Below are positions 23,651 through 33,890 of a DNA stretch of 64,000 nucleotides, piece after piece (within the stretch, counting starts at the first letter, position 1; the number at the start of each line of letters is the position of its first letter). The translations under genes and the position numbers were made by a program. Source of the stretch: Siphonodentalium dalli (taxonomy: Eukaryota; Mollusca; Scaphopoda; Gadilida; Siphonodentaliidae); the NCBI GenBank assembly GCA_032622095.1, contig CP136066.1, forward strand, positions 117,139,319 through 117,203,318. The letters run 5' to 3'. The notes under the pieces were generated by a model. That model searched no databases. It had not been told where the DNA came from and saw only the letters and a list, made by a program, of their open reading frames with translations.

Positions 23651-24677
23651 TGAATTTCGTTACTTATTCCTTATTCCTTATTCAAAAAATTTGGGAAAAT
23701 GTGGCAAATGACCACGACAACGTCTTAAGTAGGGCGAGACAAAATTTCCTGTAAAAAAAAAAATTTTGGAAAAAAGTTTTAAAATGCACGAAATTAGGCA
23801 AAGTCCGAAAATGAACGAAACAAGTGCGGGGTCATAAATGGCCACCTCGGCCAAATATTTTGGGCCGAAAAAAATTTGAGTCGAGTCCGAAAAAGTGGGT
23901 CGAATCCCAGTTTTCGCTCTGCTCGGTCGGGAAAATTTCGAAAAATGTGACAAACTGTCACATATTAAAAAATGGCCACCTGGGCCGAACTTTTTGGTCC
24001 GAAAAGTTTTTGGGTCGAGTTCCAAAAAGTGGGTTAAATAGAAATTCCCGCTCTGCTCGGTCAGGAAAAATTGGCAAATGACCATGGCAACGTCTTAAGT
24101 AGGGCGAGACATAATTTGCTGTGAATTTTTTTTTTTGAAAACAAGTTTCAAAATGCACGAAATTAGGCAAAGTCAGAAAATGAACGGAAATTGGCCGAAA
24201 CAAATGCGGGGTCATTTTTTTTTCACAGGAAATTTTGTCTCGCCCTACTTAAGACGTTGCCATGGTCATTTGCCACATTTTTTCCAAAGTTTCCTGACCG
24301 AGCAGAGCGGGAATTTCTATTTGACCCACTTTTTGGAACTCGACCCAAAAACTTTTCGGCCCAGGCGGCCATTTTTTAATATGTGACAGTTTGCCACATT
24401 TTCCGAAATTTTCCCGACCGAGCAGAGCGAAAACTGGGATTCGACCCACTTTTTCGGACTCGACCCCAATTTTTTTCGGCCCAAAATTTTGGCCGAGATG
24501 GCCAATTTCCGTTCATTTTCGGACTTTGCCTAATAATTTCGTGCATTTTGGAACTTTTTTCCAAAAACAATTTCACAGGAAATTTTGTCTCGCCCTACTT
24601 AAGACGTTGCCATGGTCATTAGCCACATTTTCCCAATTTTTTTGAATAAGGAATAAGGAATAAGTAACGAAATTCAC
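23651..24677. mobile_element. 1.03-kb near-palindromic foldback element
   Basis: Outer ends are gtgaatttcgttacttattc at 23651 and its exact complement ending at 24677. Arms of about 450 bp pair around a spacer near 24130-24225. Inside each arm a block (gcaaatgaccatggcaac, then gtcttaagtagggcgagac) is itself repeated, so inner and outer stems can both form. The overlapping open frames on both strands simply mirror each other. No transposase is present. Confidence 0.85.
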
Positions 24678-25355
24678 GATGCTGGTTTGTGATGGTTCTT
24701 GACTGATTTGTGACGTTTCTTTATGATCGAAATTATACATGTTCGGGACATTTTGACAGTTAAAACGCAATTTTTGAGCCATTTAGCTGATAATTCGATT
24801 AATTTTTCCATTCCCTTCACAATCGGTGGCCCCAACGAGCGTAATAATAACGAAAATTCCATTGTTCGAGTCATAACGACGAAAACCGCGAATTTTGATA
24901 TTTGTTTGGGTTCTCTCCTGATCGAGTCGGTTCTCTCCCCATTTAATCGGTTTTATACGGGTAATACTATGGGTAATATGTTGGGCATGATAACGGTTCG
25001 AACTGACCATGTCGTGAAATTAACCAAAGATAAACACAAAAAAATATGCATTAAGTTGAAATTTGCACAATTGTCAACAATTTCTATGAATTACACTGCC
25101 TTTCTATGCTTATTCAATAACCTGTGTTACGTCTATAAAAATTCACCAAGTCGCCAGCTAGTTTGAAAAATAAACGCGTTTTGTAGGCCCAACATTGCCA
25201 TGAATCAATCGCCGGTTAACTATAGTGTAATTTCATAACGCTGCACTTCGGAAAGCGTGAGCGTAGACGGGATATATAGAGTTATCTGTCTTGTATTTTA
25301 TGTTGTCTATTTTCTTAGACGCATTTTAATCGCCAAAAAATAATACGTTAAAATT
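24678..25355. other. Intergenic stretch with one dispersed repeat segment
   Basis: The segment at about 24683-24760 (tgtgatggttcttgactgat and onward) is the reverse complement of a related segment at about 34365-34445, so it is a dispersed repeat. A 147-codon frame (24723-25166) starts within that repeat and has no recognisable domain; I do not call it a gene. Confidence 0.4.
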
Positions 25356-26960
25356 AAGTTCGTTGACAAACTAGCACCAGCTCTCAGACTCATCTTCAAG
25401 CTCTCCCTAGACACCGGAAAACTCCCCCAAGATTGGCTGAAGGCAAACGTATCAAGTATCTACAAAAAAGGAGACAGGCACCTGGCAGAAAACTACAGAC
25501 CGGTATCCCTAACATCAGTCCCCTGTAAAATTCTGGAACATATCATATGTCGCCACATCATGAAACATCTTGAGCAGAATAACATCCTAACATCACTAAA
25601 TCATGGCTTCAGAACTGGATACTCATGCGAGACACAATTGGCAGTCACACTCCACGACCTACTTCAAAAATACGACAACGGAAAGCAGGTTGACGTAGCC
25701 ATACTCGACTTTTCAAAGGCGTTTGACACGGTGCCCCACAACAAGCTTCTTCATAAAATGACAACATACGGCATCGATGGTCAAATACATAGTTGGCTAA
25801 CATCATTCTTAACCAGACGATCCATGAGAGTCATGCTTGAAGAGGAGTTCTCAAGAGACGTTTATGTGCAGTCATGAGTACCCCAAGGTACTGTATTAGG
25901 ACCGCTGCTTTTTCTGTGCCACATAAACGATCTTCCCAGCACAGTTAAATCGCAAGTCCGACTCTTCGCCGACGACTGCCTACTCTATCGGCCTATCAAC
26001 AATTACGAAGACCACAACATACTACAGAACGATCTGAATAACCTGGAAGAATGGGCAAAGAAGTGGGGGATGAAGTTCAACACCAGCAAATGCTACATAA
26101 TGAGCATCCAACAGAAAACCCAGAAATTCTATACACTGGGCGGCCAAATCCTCGCGGAAGTACCCACAAATCCCTATCTCGGCGTCCAACTGTCAAACGA
26201 CCTCAAGTGGGACGTACATATAAACAACATCACAAAGAAGGCAAACTCCACCCTCGGCTTCTTGAAGAGGAACCTCCAACACTACCCAGAAAAATGCAGA
26301 AAAACAGCATACATTGCTCTGGTAAAACCAATTACGGAATACTCCGCAACAATCTGGGACCCGTACACTGCTAAGTATTCATCAATGCTGGAAAAGGTGC
26401 AAAGAAAATCAGCACGGTTCATCACCAGAGATTACACCTCACGAGATAAGGGCTGCGTCACCAGAATGCTAAAAAATCTGGAACTTCCACCTCTAGAAGA
26501 GTGTCGCAGAAATAAACGCCTGGCCCTATTTTACAAAGTGGTTCAGGGGTCGGCCCCCGCAATATCTCCCGATAACTACCTGAAAAAACTAACCCATCGA
26601 AAAGGAAGATCAAGGCTAAGAAATACGAAGACTGTGTCTATACCAACATTGTGGAAAAGTCTGAGACCAACAACAAACAATCATTTCAACCGATTCAAAC
26701 AAACTCTGACCAGTTCAAGTATTCCTTATTCCCGCGCACCATTCTGGACTGGAATAAGCTTGACGACGACACGGTCAACGCCGCAGATATAGAAACATTC
26801 AAAGCGGCACTCACTAGGAGAGAAAAATAAATGCGCTCTCTCCGCCGTCCCATAAAAGCCAAACTGGTTACTGGGACGTACATATACAGACACCCATACA
26901 TTGTTCTGATTACGCAATTTATGAAGTTTATGTTGGGCATCCGCCGCTTGTTGGATACTG
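25356..26960 (+). pseudogene. 5'-truncated CR1/Jockey-type LINE, reverse transcriptase pseudogene
   Basis: Translation in one frame from 25362 gives the reverse transcriptase core: KLPQDWLKANV, YRPVSLTS, LDFSKAFDTVPH, VPQGTVLGPLLF and LFADDCLLYR, then the typical C-terminal region (LEKVQRKSARF). The frame is broken by one TGA at 25875-25877, immediately before VPQG, and shifts once between about 26640 and 26700, after which the tail FPRTILDWNKL is readable in another frame to a TAA at about 26828. The endonuclease domain is missing. It is the same family as the copy at 50.8-53.4 kb. Inactive. Confidence 0.9.
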
Positions 26961-26997
26961 ATCATATAGTTTAGGTGCTATGATTCGCTATTTCTTT

Positions 26998-27300
26998 ATT
27001 ACGCCACCATGTGGTGTTTCTAGTGTGGCTGTTTTTCATATTCAGTGGTAGTCTCCAATCATCTGTGGTCGAGTGGGCGAAGATTTTATTTTTGTACCTT
27101 ACTCAAATCGTACCGATAGAATCACATAGATGCTGAAATTGTAAAGTTAACGCCACCGGTGTATAATATGTTTTTGAAAATATGACTCAATCGTATCGAT
27201 AGTCGGGACAGGCTGAAATTGTAATCTTAAAGTCACCGGTGTAATAATATGTTGTTGAAAATATAAATAATCTGATAGCCTGAAAATAATATATAACCCA
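26998..27300 (+). repeat. Dispersed ~300-bp repeat, copy 1
   Basis: Begins attacgccaccatgtggtgt and ends near atataacccattggg. It is about 85-90% similar to 31925-32226 in the same orientation. Inside, a ~90-bp block (gctgaaattgtaaagttaac, then gccaccggtgtataatatg) occurs twice. No coding potential or clear tRNA-like promoter boxes. It ends beside a 34-bp direct duplication (ccccctggtatagtgaggtg) at 27307-27372. Confidence 0.75.
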
Positions 27301-27647
27301 TTGGGAGCCCCCTGGTATAGTGAGGTGAATTATGGGTAAGCCCCCTGGTGTAGTGAGGTGAATTATGGGTAATATTATGCCTGTTCTATTGTGATAAACG
27401 CCATCTTTTATCTTCTGGAATTATCGGCGTGTTTTATGAAAATGTCACCAAGATTTCTCCACTCGATTCTTTTAAAATGCACCCTAATCTGTCAAATTCT
27501 TTTGATAATTCTATCTAAATACATCTTAGCTACTATTCGGATCTGCTTTCCCGGTCGAAAAAGGTTTAGTTTGACCAAAACGGCTATTGACAACTTGAAA
27601 AGTTTGTTTATAAAATAGCGTACTCGATAAACCCGTAGTACGGCCGT

Positions 27648-28190
27648 ACATGCTGTAAATTTGTTATCGAAAACAATTCAATTTCTTCCATCTAAAACAT
27701 AATTACGCGCTGGACTCTGTCATTTTAAGAATATATAAGTATTACACACAGACACACGAATTCTCAACTCAAAATTTTGAAAAATGACAGTTTTATCGAC
27801 ATAAATCGATTTTAATTGCAAATCCCATGTTAAATTTTATCATCGAAAAAAATTCATTTCTTTCACCTAAAACATAATTATGTGCTGTATCCTATCGTTT
27901 TAGGAATATATACGTATCCCACTCAGACACACCAAGTATCAGCTTAAATTTTTGAAAAATAAGACATTTATCAACATAAATCGATTTGTATGGCAGATCC
28001 CATGTTAAATTTTATCATCGAAAAAAATTCATTTCTTCCACTTAAAACATAATTATGTGCTGTATCCTATCATTTTAGGAATATATACGTATCCCACTCA
28101 GACACACCAAGTCTCAACTTGAAATTTTGAAAAATAAGAGATTTATCAACATAAATCGATTTGTATGACAGATCCCATGTTAAATAAATT
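27648..28190 (+). repeat. 178-bp tandem repeat, three units
   Basis: Landmarks ttaaattttatcatcgaaaa, aaaacataattatgtgctgt and acataaatcgatttgtatg recur every ~178 bp. Units 2 and 3 are more alike than unit 1. AT-rich, non-coding. Confidence 0.85.
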
Positions 28191-28264
28191 TTAGGGCCCT
28201 TCAAATGTTTTCTGAGCTGTTCCATATTGGGCACCAGAGTCCATATTTGACTGGTTCTACATGA

Positions 28265-29110
28265 TAATTGTGCAACAGTACAGTCGCGTTACTTTATATG
28301 TCAACATTGGTCATTATCACTCAACATATTTATTTCGGTCTATCGTATCAACCCCTATTTCCCCCGCGTAGCCTGACTAAGTGTCAACATTGGTCTTTAT
28401 CGCTCCACTAATTTGTATCATTTCATCGGTATGAATTCCATATCCAATTATCCACATATAACCAACCCAATCTCTAATCCCAGTCCAATTTATTTATTTT
28501 TTTCATCGCTATAGTCACGTTACGAAATATTTTATTGCGTGATACTTGTACTTATATGTCTATGGTATTACTATAGTATACCGTATACGTATATCAATTG
28601 CTATTCCTTTCTATATAATTCTGGTGCCATCTATAGAGATAGAGATAATTTCCGACCCCCCCCCCCCCAATTTTATATCATTGCTGCTTTAGTACAGTCG
28701 CGATACATTACATGGCAACATCGCTCCACTAATTTATGCCAGTTCATCGGTACGAACCCCTTTTTCTCCGAGTCCATATAACCAACCCAATATCTTATCC
28801 CGGCCTAAATTATTATTTTTATTTTCATCGGTATAGTTGTGTTACATACATATTTTTATCATTTGATTCTAATTTGTATTGTACCACTATAGAAGTCCAT
28901 AAATGACTATTCTGGCACTATATAGAGATGACTAAGATTCTGACACCCCCCTATTTTATAACCTTGTTGCAACAGTAGAGTTGAGATGCATAATATGTCA
29001 ACATTGGTCGTTATCGCTCTACAAATTTATATCGGTTCAACCCTTAGTTCCCTGTAATGCCCACCCCTCCCTCAATTAATTTTTTCATTTGTATTATAGT
29101 CTCGTTACGT
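28265..29110 (+). repeat. Diverged long tandem repeat, about 2.5 units of ~350-400 bp
   Basis: Recurring landmarks are caacagtacagtcgcg, gtcaacattggtc, tcgctccactaattt and ccatataaccaacccaat. Copies are well diverged and include a poly-C run at about 28658-28668. No gene seen. Confidence 0.6.
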
Positions 29111-29319
29111 ACACATTTTATCTCTTATAACTTTTGCTTCAACGCGCCGAGTTCTGCTGCAGACAATACAAAACTGACAACATATTGAAATGTAAGCAGG
29201 CTTCAAACTCATATTATCCAAGAAAAACTCTGGCTACATCAGAAATTTGTGTATAAGGTGTACTCGCATTTGTTGCGTTAAAAACAAAAGGTCCCAAGTC
29301 AAGGTCCAAATCCCCAACA
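29111..29319. other. Short unassigned stretch
   Basis: No open frame of note, no repeat pair recognised. Confidence 0.3.
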
Positions 29320-29750
29320 AACTGATGTGAGGTTTAACTCCATCTACATACAGTAATGTCCAAAGTAATTGAAAAATTAACCACATCAGAATTATGGGTA
29401 ATTTTTCAAGATTTTAAATCCTGAAAAATTACCCATAATTCTGCTGTGGTTAATTGGTCAATTACTTTAGGCATTACTGTAGCCCATATAAGGATGTGAG
29501 GTCTAATGATAACTCCATCCACATACAGTAATGTCCAAAGTAATTGACCACTTAACCACAGCAGAATTATGGGTAAATTTTCCGGATTTTAAATCCTGAA
29601 AAATTACCCATAATTCTGCTGTGGTTAAGTGGTCAATTACTTTGGGCATTACTGTATCCCATATAAGGATGTGAGGTCTAATGATAACTCCATCTACATA
29701 CAGTAATGTCCAAAGTAATTGACCACTTAACCACAGCAGAATTATGGCGT
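29320..29750. mobile_element. Foldback Tc1/mariner-like MITE duplicated in tandem with its flank (175-bp period)
   Basis: Two complete 131-bp hairpins (29350-29480 and 29525-29655) and a truncated third (from 29700) are spaced by 175 bp. Each hairpin has ends CAGTAATGYCCAAAGTAATT and its complement, flanked by TA. In the second copy 57 of about 60 stem positions pair. TA flanks and CAGT ends fit Tc1/mariner-type MITEs. The 44-bp spacer (catataaggatgtgaggtct) is repeated too, so MITE plus flank was amplified as a unit. Confidence 0.8.
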
Positions 29751-30024
29751 TCAATATGGTCTACCTAATTCTGCTCCAAAAACATGTATATTGAATATAT
29801 GGATGTTTATTAGGGGGAAACCGATTATTTCAATGATATTTTCATTAACTGGGATCCAAAAACCGACCTACGGGAGCGCGCTTCGCGCGCGACTGTTTCT
29901 TAAGCATATGTGCATATTTAATAAGTCAACAATTGGAATCACAACAGATAAGATTGGCGGGGGTCCCTTGCGCTTGCGCGATCTGTCCATCAAAACATAT
30001 TTAGACATCTCAAGACACGTAAGA
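29751..30024 (+). other. Unassigned stretch with a GC-rich palindrome
   Basis: Contains gagcgcgcttcgcgcgcg at 29875-29892. An 85-codon frame (29791-30048) shows no domain; not called as a gene. Confidence 0.3.
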
Positions 30025-30670
30025 CGTACTGTACCCCAATTTCAATAAATTCCCGGTGACAATAGCGATCTAATATGAATATTATATTATAAAATAACTA
30101 AATTGAGTCGACGATGTCTACTGAAAACGTTCCGGTTAACAGGCTATCGTAAAAGTTAAATTGAATTATTTAATATAAATTCATTTATGGCTGGAGTCAT
30201 AAAATGGAGAATTATGCCATTACGAGTTACCGTTCTTGAAATCGCATATGTTGCGTGTCTTTTATCGACGGCCGTTCGCGAACATTATTGAGTTGCAAAC
30301 AAAACATGTTACCTGCAAAAGAAGGCCCGTTATAACCGATTCGGAAAAAAAAGGAGAAAGAAACAAGAGTCATAAAGCGTCAAGTATTTTATAGGGAGTG
30401 AGATTGTTCGATGGAAGAGATTGAATGCATCAATCGAAGCTGTGAGCAATGAACTTCCGCTTCTTCATGCGACCTGCGTCTTCTCCGGTGAAGGTAAAAA
30501 ACATGGCGCGTAGTTTGAAATCGTAATATTTTTGTTTCCAAGATCAATATTTTCTTCGCTAAATTAGGTTTATACGAAACTCATATAACACGAACACAAT
30601 CTAACTTGAAAGTTATTTCAATGGGAGTAAATAAAAAAATCGCCTATCTTTGTGTACAGTACCCCTTTAA
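30025..30670. mobile_element. Inverted-repeat element of the TTAAAGGGGTACTGTAC family, copy with empty nested site
   Basis: The left end gtactgtaccccaattt (slightly truncated) and right end tgtacagtacccctttaa match the ends of the larger copy at 32835-33890. The internal sequence also matches (ggtgacaatagcgatctaat against ggtgacaacaacgatctaat). At 30136-30139 the copy has a plain TTAA followed by caggctatc, exactly where the other copy carries a nested 477-bp MITE. Confidence 0.75.
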
Positions 30671-30734
30671 TATGCAGAATAGATACATCTATTGCCTGAG
30701 TGACTAATATTTATATTTGTTACAATGGGGTCAA

Positions 30735-30950
30735 ATAGTTGCGAAGCCAGCACCACAATTCTTTCCCTCCATAGTAAATCTTAAAACAACTTCTAAAGAA
30801 TTATGTATTTACCTTATATTTGGTATGGAGCGTCCTTGGTTTACTGGAGTTCAGATTTGTTAACATCACGTCACCAAGTCAATTACTTGCGAAGCCACAG
30901 CCATAACTATTTCCCTCCATAGTAATTCTCAAAACAACTTCTTAAGAACA
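30735..30950 (+). repeat. Direct duplication of a ~65-bp segment
   Basis: gttgcgaagccagcaccac near 30738 and cttgcgaagccacagccat near 30886, each followed by tttccctccatagtaa and aaaacaacttct. The copies are about 150 bp apart. Non-coding. Confidence 0.6.
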
Positions 30951-31218
30951 ATTGACCAGGTCAGTCGCGCAATTATTGGAAGAGCCACGGTCAATCATTT
31001 TTTTTTAAACCAAATTTTACATTTAAATTATTCCTTTATTTAACCAAAAAAAAACAAATTAAATGAGAAAATTAACTTTTACTACTTGCTAAATTTTATC
31101 TTTTAATTATTTCATTTAAATTTTAGACTAAAATTTAAAAATATACAGTCCCAGTATTTACAGTATACTAAGTCCAAGTCTTTATAATCTGTTGAGTGAC
31201 CCCACAGTCATTTACTTG

Positions 31219-31365
31219 CTTTGTTAGTAATAATTTGAAGGATTACTTGTTTAAACGCAATTGTTATCAAAATATTTTATGTATTTTTTATAATTTCTAT
31301 TTATATGTAATACTATAATCTTGGTGGCGTTACCATTTCTGACTATGGTTTTCTTGTCGCACTTG
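31219..31365 (-). repeat. Segment shared with 54228-54385
   Basis: Both places contain gtaataatttgaaggatta and, about 100 bp on, cttggtggcgttaccatttc then tgactatggttttcttgt, in the same orientation. On the minus strand it encodes the same short peptide tail (KKTIVRNGNATKI) in each. At the first locus it overlaps the end of the thrombospondin-like fragment, so it may be a shared 3' end or a dispersed repeat. Confidence 0.6.
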
Positions 31366-31722
31366 TTCTGCTGTTCGGGATAATCTGACCAGCAATCACT
31401 CAGGGTTTGTTCTAACCTCCAAGCCTCGAGACACTGAAGCCTCCTGTTAAGAGATACCTGATTACAACCAACCGTGCAAGTAATTGTATCCACTCGCCTG
31501 TAAGAGGGAATAAATTGTTTTATACTAGTAAAGGCTATCTTTTGTAATATTAAATAAAAAAAAATTGAATGAAGTGAAATCAAATAAAAATTGGATGAAG
31601 TGAAAGCAAAAACTATTTGGTCACCCGCCTTTGACTTACTATAGCAGTCGCCCGAACATGCACGATCACCCCCGGGGCAACTGGTTTTGGGCATGAGTAG
31701 TCACGCATCCTCAGGGATATTC
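31251..31722 (-). pseudogene. Decayed thrombospondin type-1 (TSP1)-like module in two exon-like blocks
   Basis: Minus strand. Block A (31722 down to 31640) lies between an acceptor-like tatgttcag and a consensus donor gtaagtc; it reads RMRDYSCPKPVAPG in one frame and GGDRACSGDC in the next, matching the TSP1 pattern R-x-R-x-C-x2-P-x-P-x2-GG-x2-C-x-G apart from one base missing in a G run at about 31671-31675. Block B (31498 downward) follows the acceptor tattccctcttacag and reads SEW in phase 1, then TCTVGCNQ, RRLQC and YPEQQNKC in another frame, matching C-x-V-x-C, R-x2-x-C and P-x4-C of TSP1. Two separate frame breaks make this look like a pseudogene, although the break in the G run could be an assembly error. 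TSP1 modules are extracellular adhesion domains. Confidence 0.45.
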
Positions 31723-31924
31723 CTGAACATAAATACGGGTACCAATACGAAACCTTTAAAAGTAACTCAATCAGCCAATGGAAGTTTTACAAAACCATGT
31801 GATTATTGGTCAAAAGAGTACAAGTGAAGTCGATCCATATGAAGACCCAAATACGAAGACGACCCGACGCGAGGTCGACCTGAGAGAAGTCGACCCCGAT
31901 GATTCGATAGGAATTGAATATTGT

Positions 31925-32226
31925 TAATATTATTACGCCACATGTGGTGTATCTAGTTTATGTGATTTTGATATTGTATGGTGGACAGGGCGAATGTATT
32001 CTTGGAGATTTTTTGTACCTTACTCAATCGTACCGATAGAATCACGTAGATGCCGAAATTGTAAAGTTAACGCCACCGGTGTATAATATGTTTATGAAAA
32101 TATGATAAATCGTATCGATAGAGTCAGGACAGGCTGAAATTGTAAACTTAAAGTCACCGGTGTAATAATATGTTGTTGAAAATATAAATAATTTGATAGA
32201 CTGAAAATAATATATAACCCATTGGG
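31925..32226 (+). repeat. Dispersed ~300-bp repeat, copy 2
   Basis: Same family and orientation as 26998-27300: attacgccacatgtggtgta at the start, caccggtgtataatatg inside, and atataacccattggggg at the end. Confidence 0.75.
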
Positions 32227-32309
32227 GGCCCCTAATGTATTCTTGTTATAAATGAGCGCGGCGGACAATTACACTTTAAACGAACACATTATTACAATGT
32301 GTGTATGTA

Positions 32310-32500
32310 CATAAGGAGGGACTTTCCTCAGTCATTGTTGTAAACTCAAACCAAGAGAACAATTTCAACATATTGTTGGTGTGAAATCTCCAACCAATCT
32401 AGTGTAAGGTATGGAATTTTGAAAAATTTTACCAAAGTTTGGGGCATACACCAATTAAGCACCCCTCCCTGTCCAAGCCTCACCCCTCCCCACCACGCCA
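32310..32500 (+). repeat. Segment related to 60900-61020
   Basis: tattgttggtgtgaaat followed by tccaac, then aggtatggaattttgaaaa and ttaccaaagtttgggg, resembles the stretch at about 60925-61015 (tattgttggtgtgaaatttc, gaccaaagttggggg). Dispersed non-coding repeat. Confidence 0.5.
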
Positions 32501-32770
32501 TAACATATCAATGATTCAGTTGAACGTGATTTCATAAGATATGTTCATGTCTGGGCGACGAACATGCGTATATGTCCCTTAGGCGGGACTTTCGAGGAAG
32601 ACATAATATGTTGGTGCTGGCATCGAAACATTATTACACCTGGATCTTTCAATCATGGCCCTGTATTAATTAAATGAATAACATCTAATAATCTCCCGAG
32701 AGTAGATTTCTATTACCATTGGTATTTATATAGGCAGGCATGATTATGCATTATACCCCTCGGGACTTTC
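32318..32770 (+). promoter_or_regulatory. Three kappa-B-like GGGACTTTC motifs
   Basis: GGGACTTTCC at 32318-32327 fits the NF-kB/Rel consensus exactly; GGGACTTTCG at 32585-32594 and GGGACTTTCA at 32762-32771 are partial. They lie 2.5-3 kb upstream of the secreted cysteine-rich gene. Three close matches in 450 bp is more than expected in AT-rich DNA, but surrounding words (ccctt or cata before them) are also partly repeated, so they may belong to a diverged repeat. Function is inference only. Confidence 0.25.
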
Positions 32771-32834
32771 AATATTTGGTTTCTGCCAATTAATAGCACT
32801 TACAATTATTATTATGTATTTATTATATTATTTC

Positions 32835-33890
32835 TTAAAGGGGTACTGTACGCCATTTTCATTAAATTTCAGGTGACAACAACGATCTAATATCGATAAT
32901 ATATAGAAACATAGGTAATTTGAGTCGAAGATGTATTCTGTAAACGCTCAGGTTAAAGGTACTCAATCCGTAAAGAGGGTCCCCATCTCAGCAGATTCCA
33001 ACAACAACAATCCGATCAGAGGGTCCTATATTACTATTTCTTTGGCTTTGGGGGTAAAAAATATTTGATTCGAGTCGAGGAACCCATCAAACAAAGCTCA
33101 GAGTTATTAGATATTGATTTTTGAAATTTGTTATTAACTCGAGATGAGTACTAATAACTGCCGTAATCTGCTCTGGATGTGTACTCCAAATCTATTCAAA
33201 CAGACAAGGATGGATAACTCTAAAATCAAGTGGTAATTTTAACGCAATTTTGGCTGAGTTCTGGGCCAGATAGTATTCCCGATAATGAAAAATAATAGAT
33301 TTCTAAAATCGATATCTAACAAATCTGAGCTTTGATGGGTGACTTCCTCGACTCGAATCAAATATTTTTGACCCCCGAAGCCATTGAAATAGTAATTGAG
33401 AGGAGTTTTATCGGATTGAGTACCTTTAATAGGCTATCTTAAAATTTAATAATTTAAAAGTTAATAATTTGATATAAATTGACTGGAGCCATAAAATGGC
33501 GTCAATTAAATTACGAATTACCGTAATCAAAAATAGTAATTGAGGGATACTGGATTGTTAAACCGATCGCACACACGATCGCTTAAAATATTATGATTAT
33601 ACGGGGAGAACACTCAAGCCACTCACTGACTAGCGACGATACAATAACTTAAATGATTACATGGGACTATTATGCATATAATATAACTTTTATTTGATTC
33701 ATTTGGTTGAAAACTTTACAAAAATTACTCGACAACGACAATTTGTATTTTTGCATTCCGGTAAATTTGTCATCCGTAACATGACTTCGTACTCAACAGA
33801 CTTTAAAATAATGGAAACATTGTTACCTTATTCTCCGACTCGGAGACTATAGAAACCAACAACAACATTTGGCGTACAGTACCCCTTTAA
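32835..33890. mobile_element. 1.06-kb inverted-repeat element with ends TTAAAGGGGTACTGTACGCC
   Basis: The left end at 32835 and its complement at 33871-33890 are exact 20-bp inverted repeats, both including TTAA. This suggests TTAA target choice as in piggyBac-type elements. It carries no transposase and hosts a nested 477-bp MITE at 32953-33429. A further right end (gtgtacagtacccctttaa) is seen at about 38192-38210. Confidence 0.85.
32953..33429. mobile_element. 477-bp MITE with ends TTAAAGGTACTCAATCCG, nested in another MITE
   Basis: Terminal inverted repeats start at 32953 and end at 33429; TTAA is present on both sides. Inner sequences also pair (ttgattcgagtcgaggaa and ttcctcgactcgaatcaa), giving a long foldback. 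A second full copy lies at 39398-39885 and a partial one at about 37020-37230. Comparison with the empty site at 30136-30139 shows that one TTAA became two. Confidence 0.9.

Noticed and set aside
24723-25166. 147-codon frame
   Set aside because: It starts inside a dispersed repeat segment that is also present at 34.4 kb and shows no domain or codon signal.
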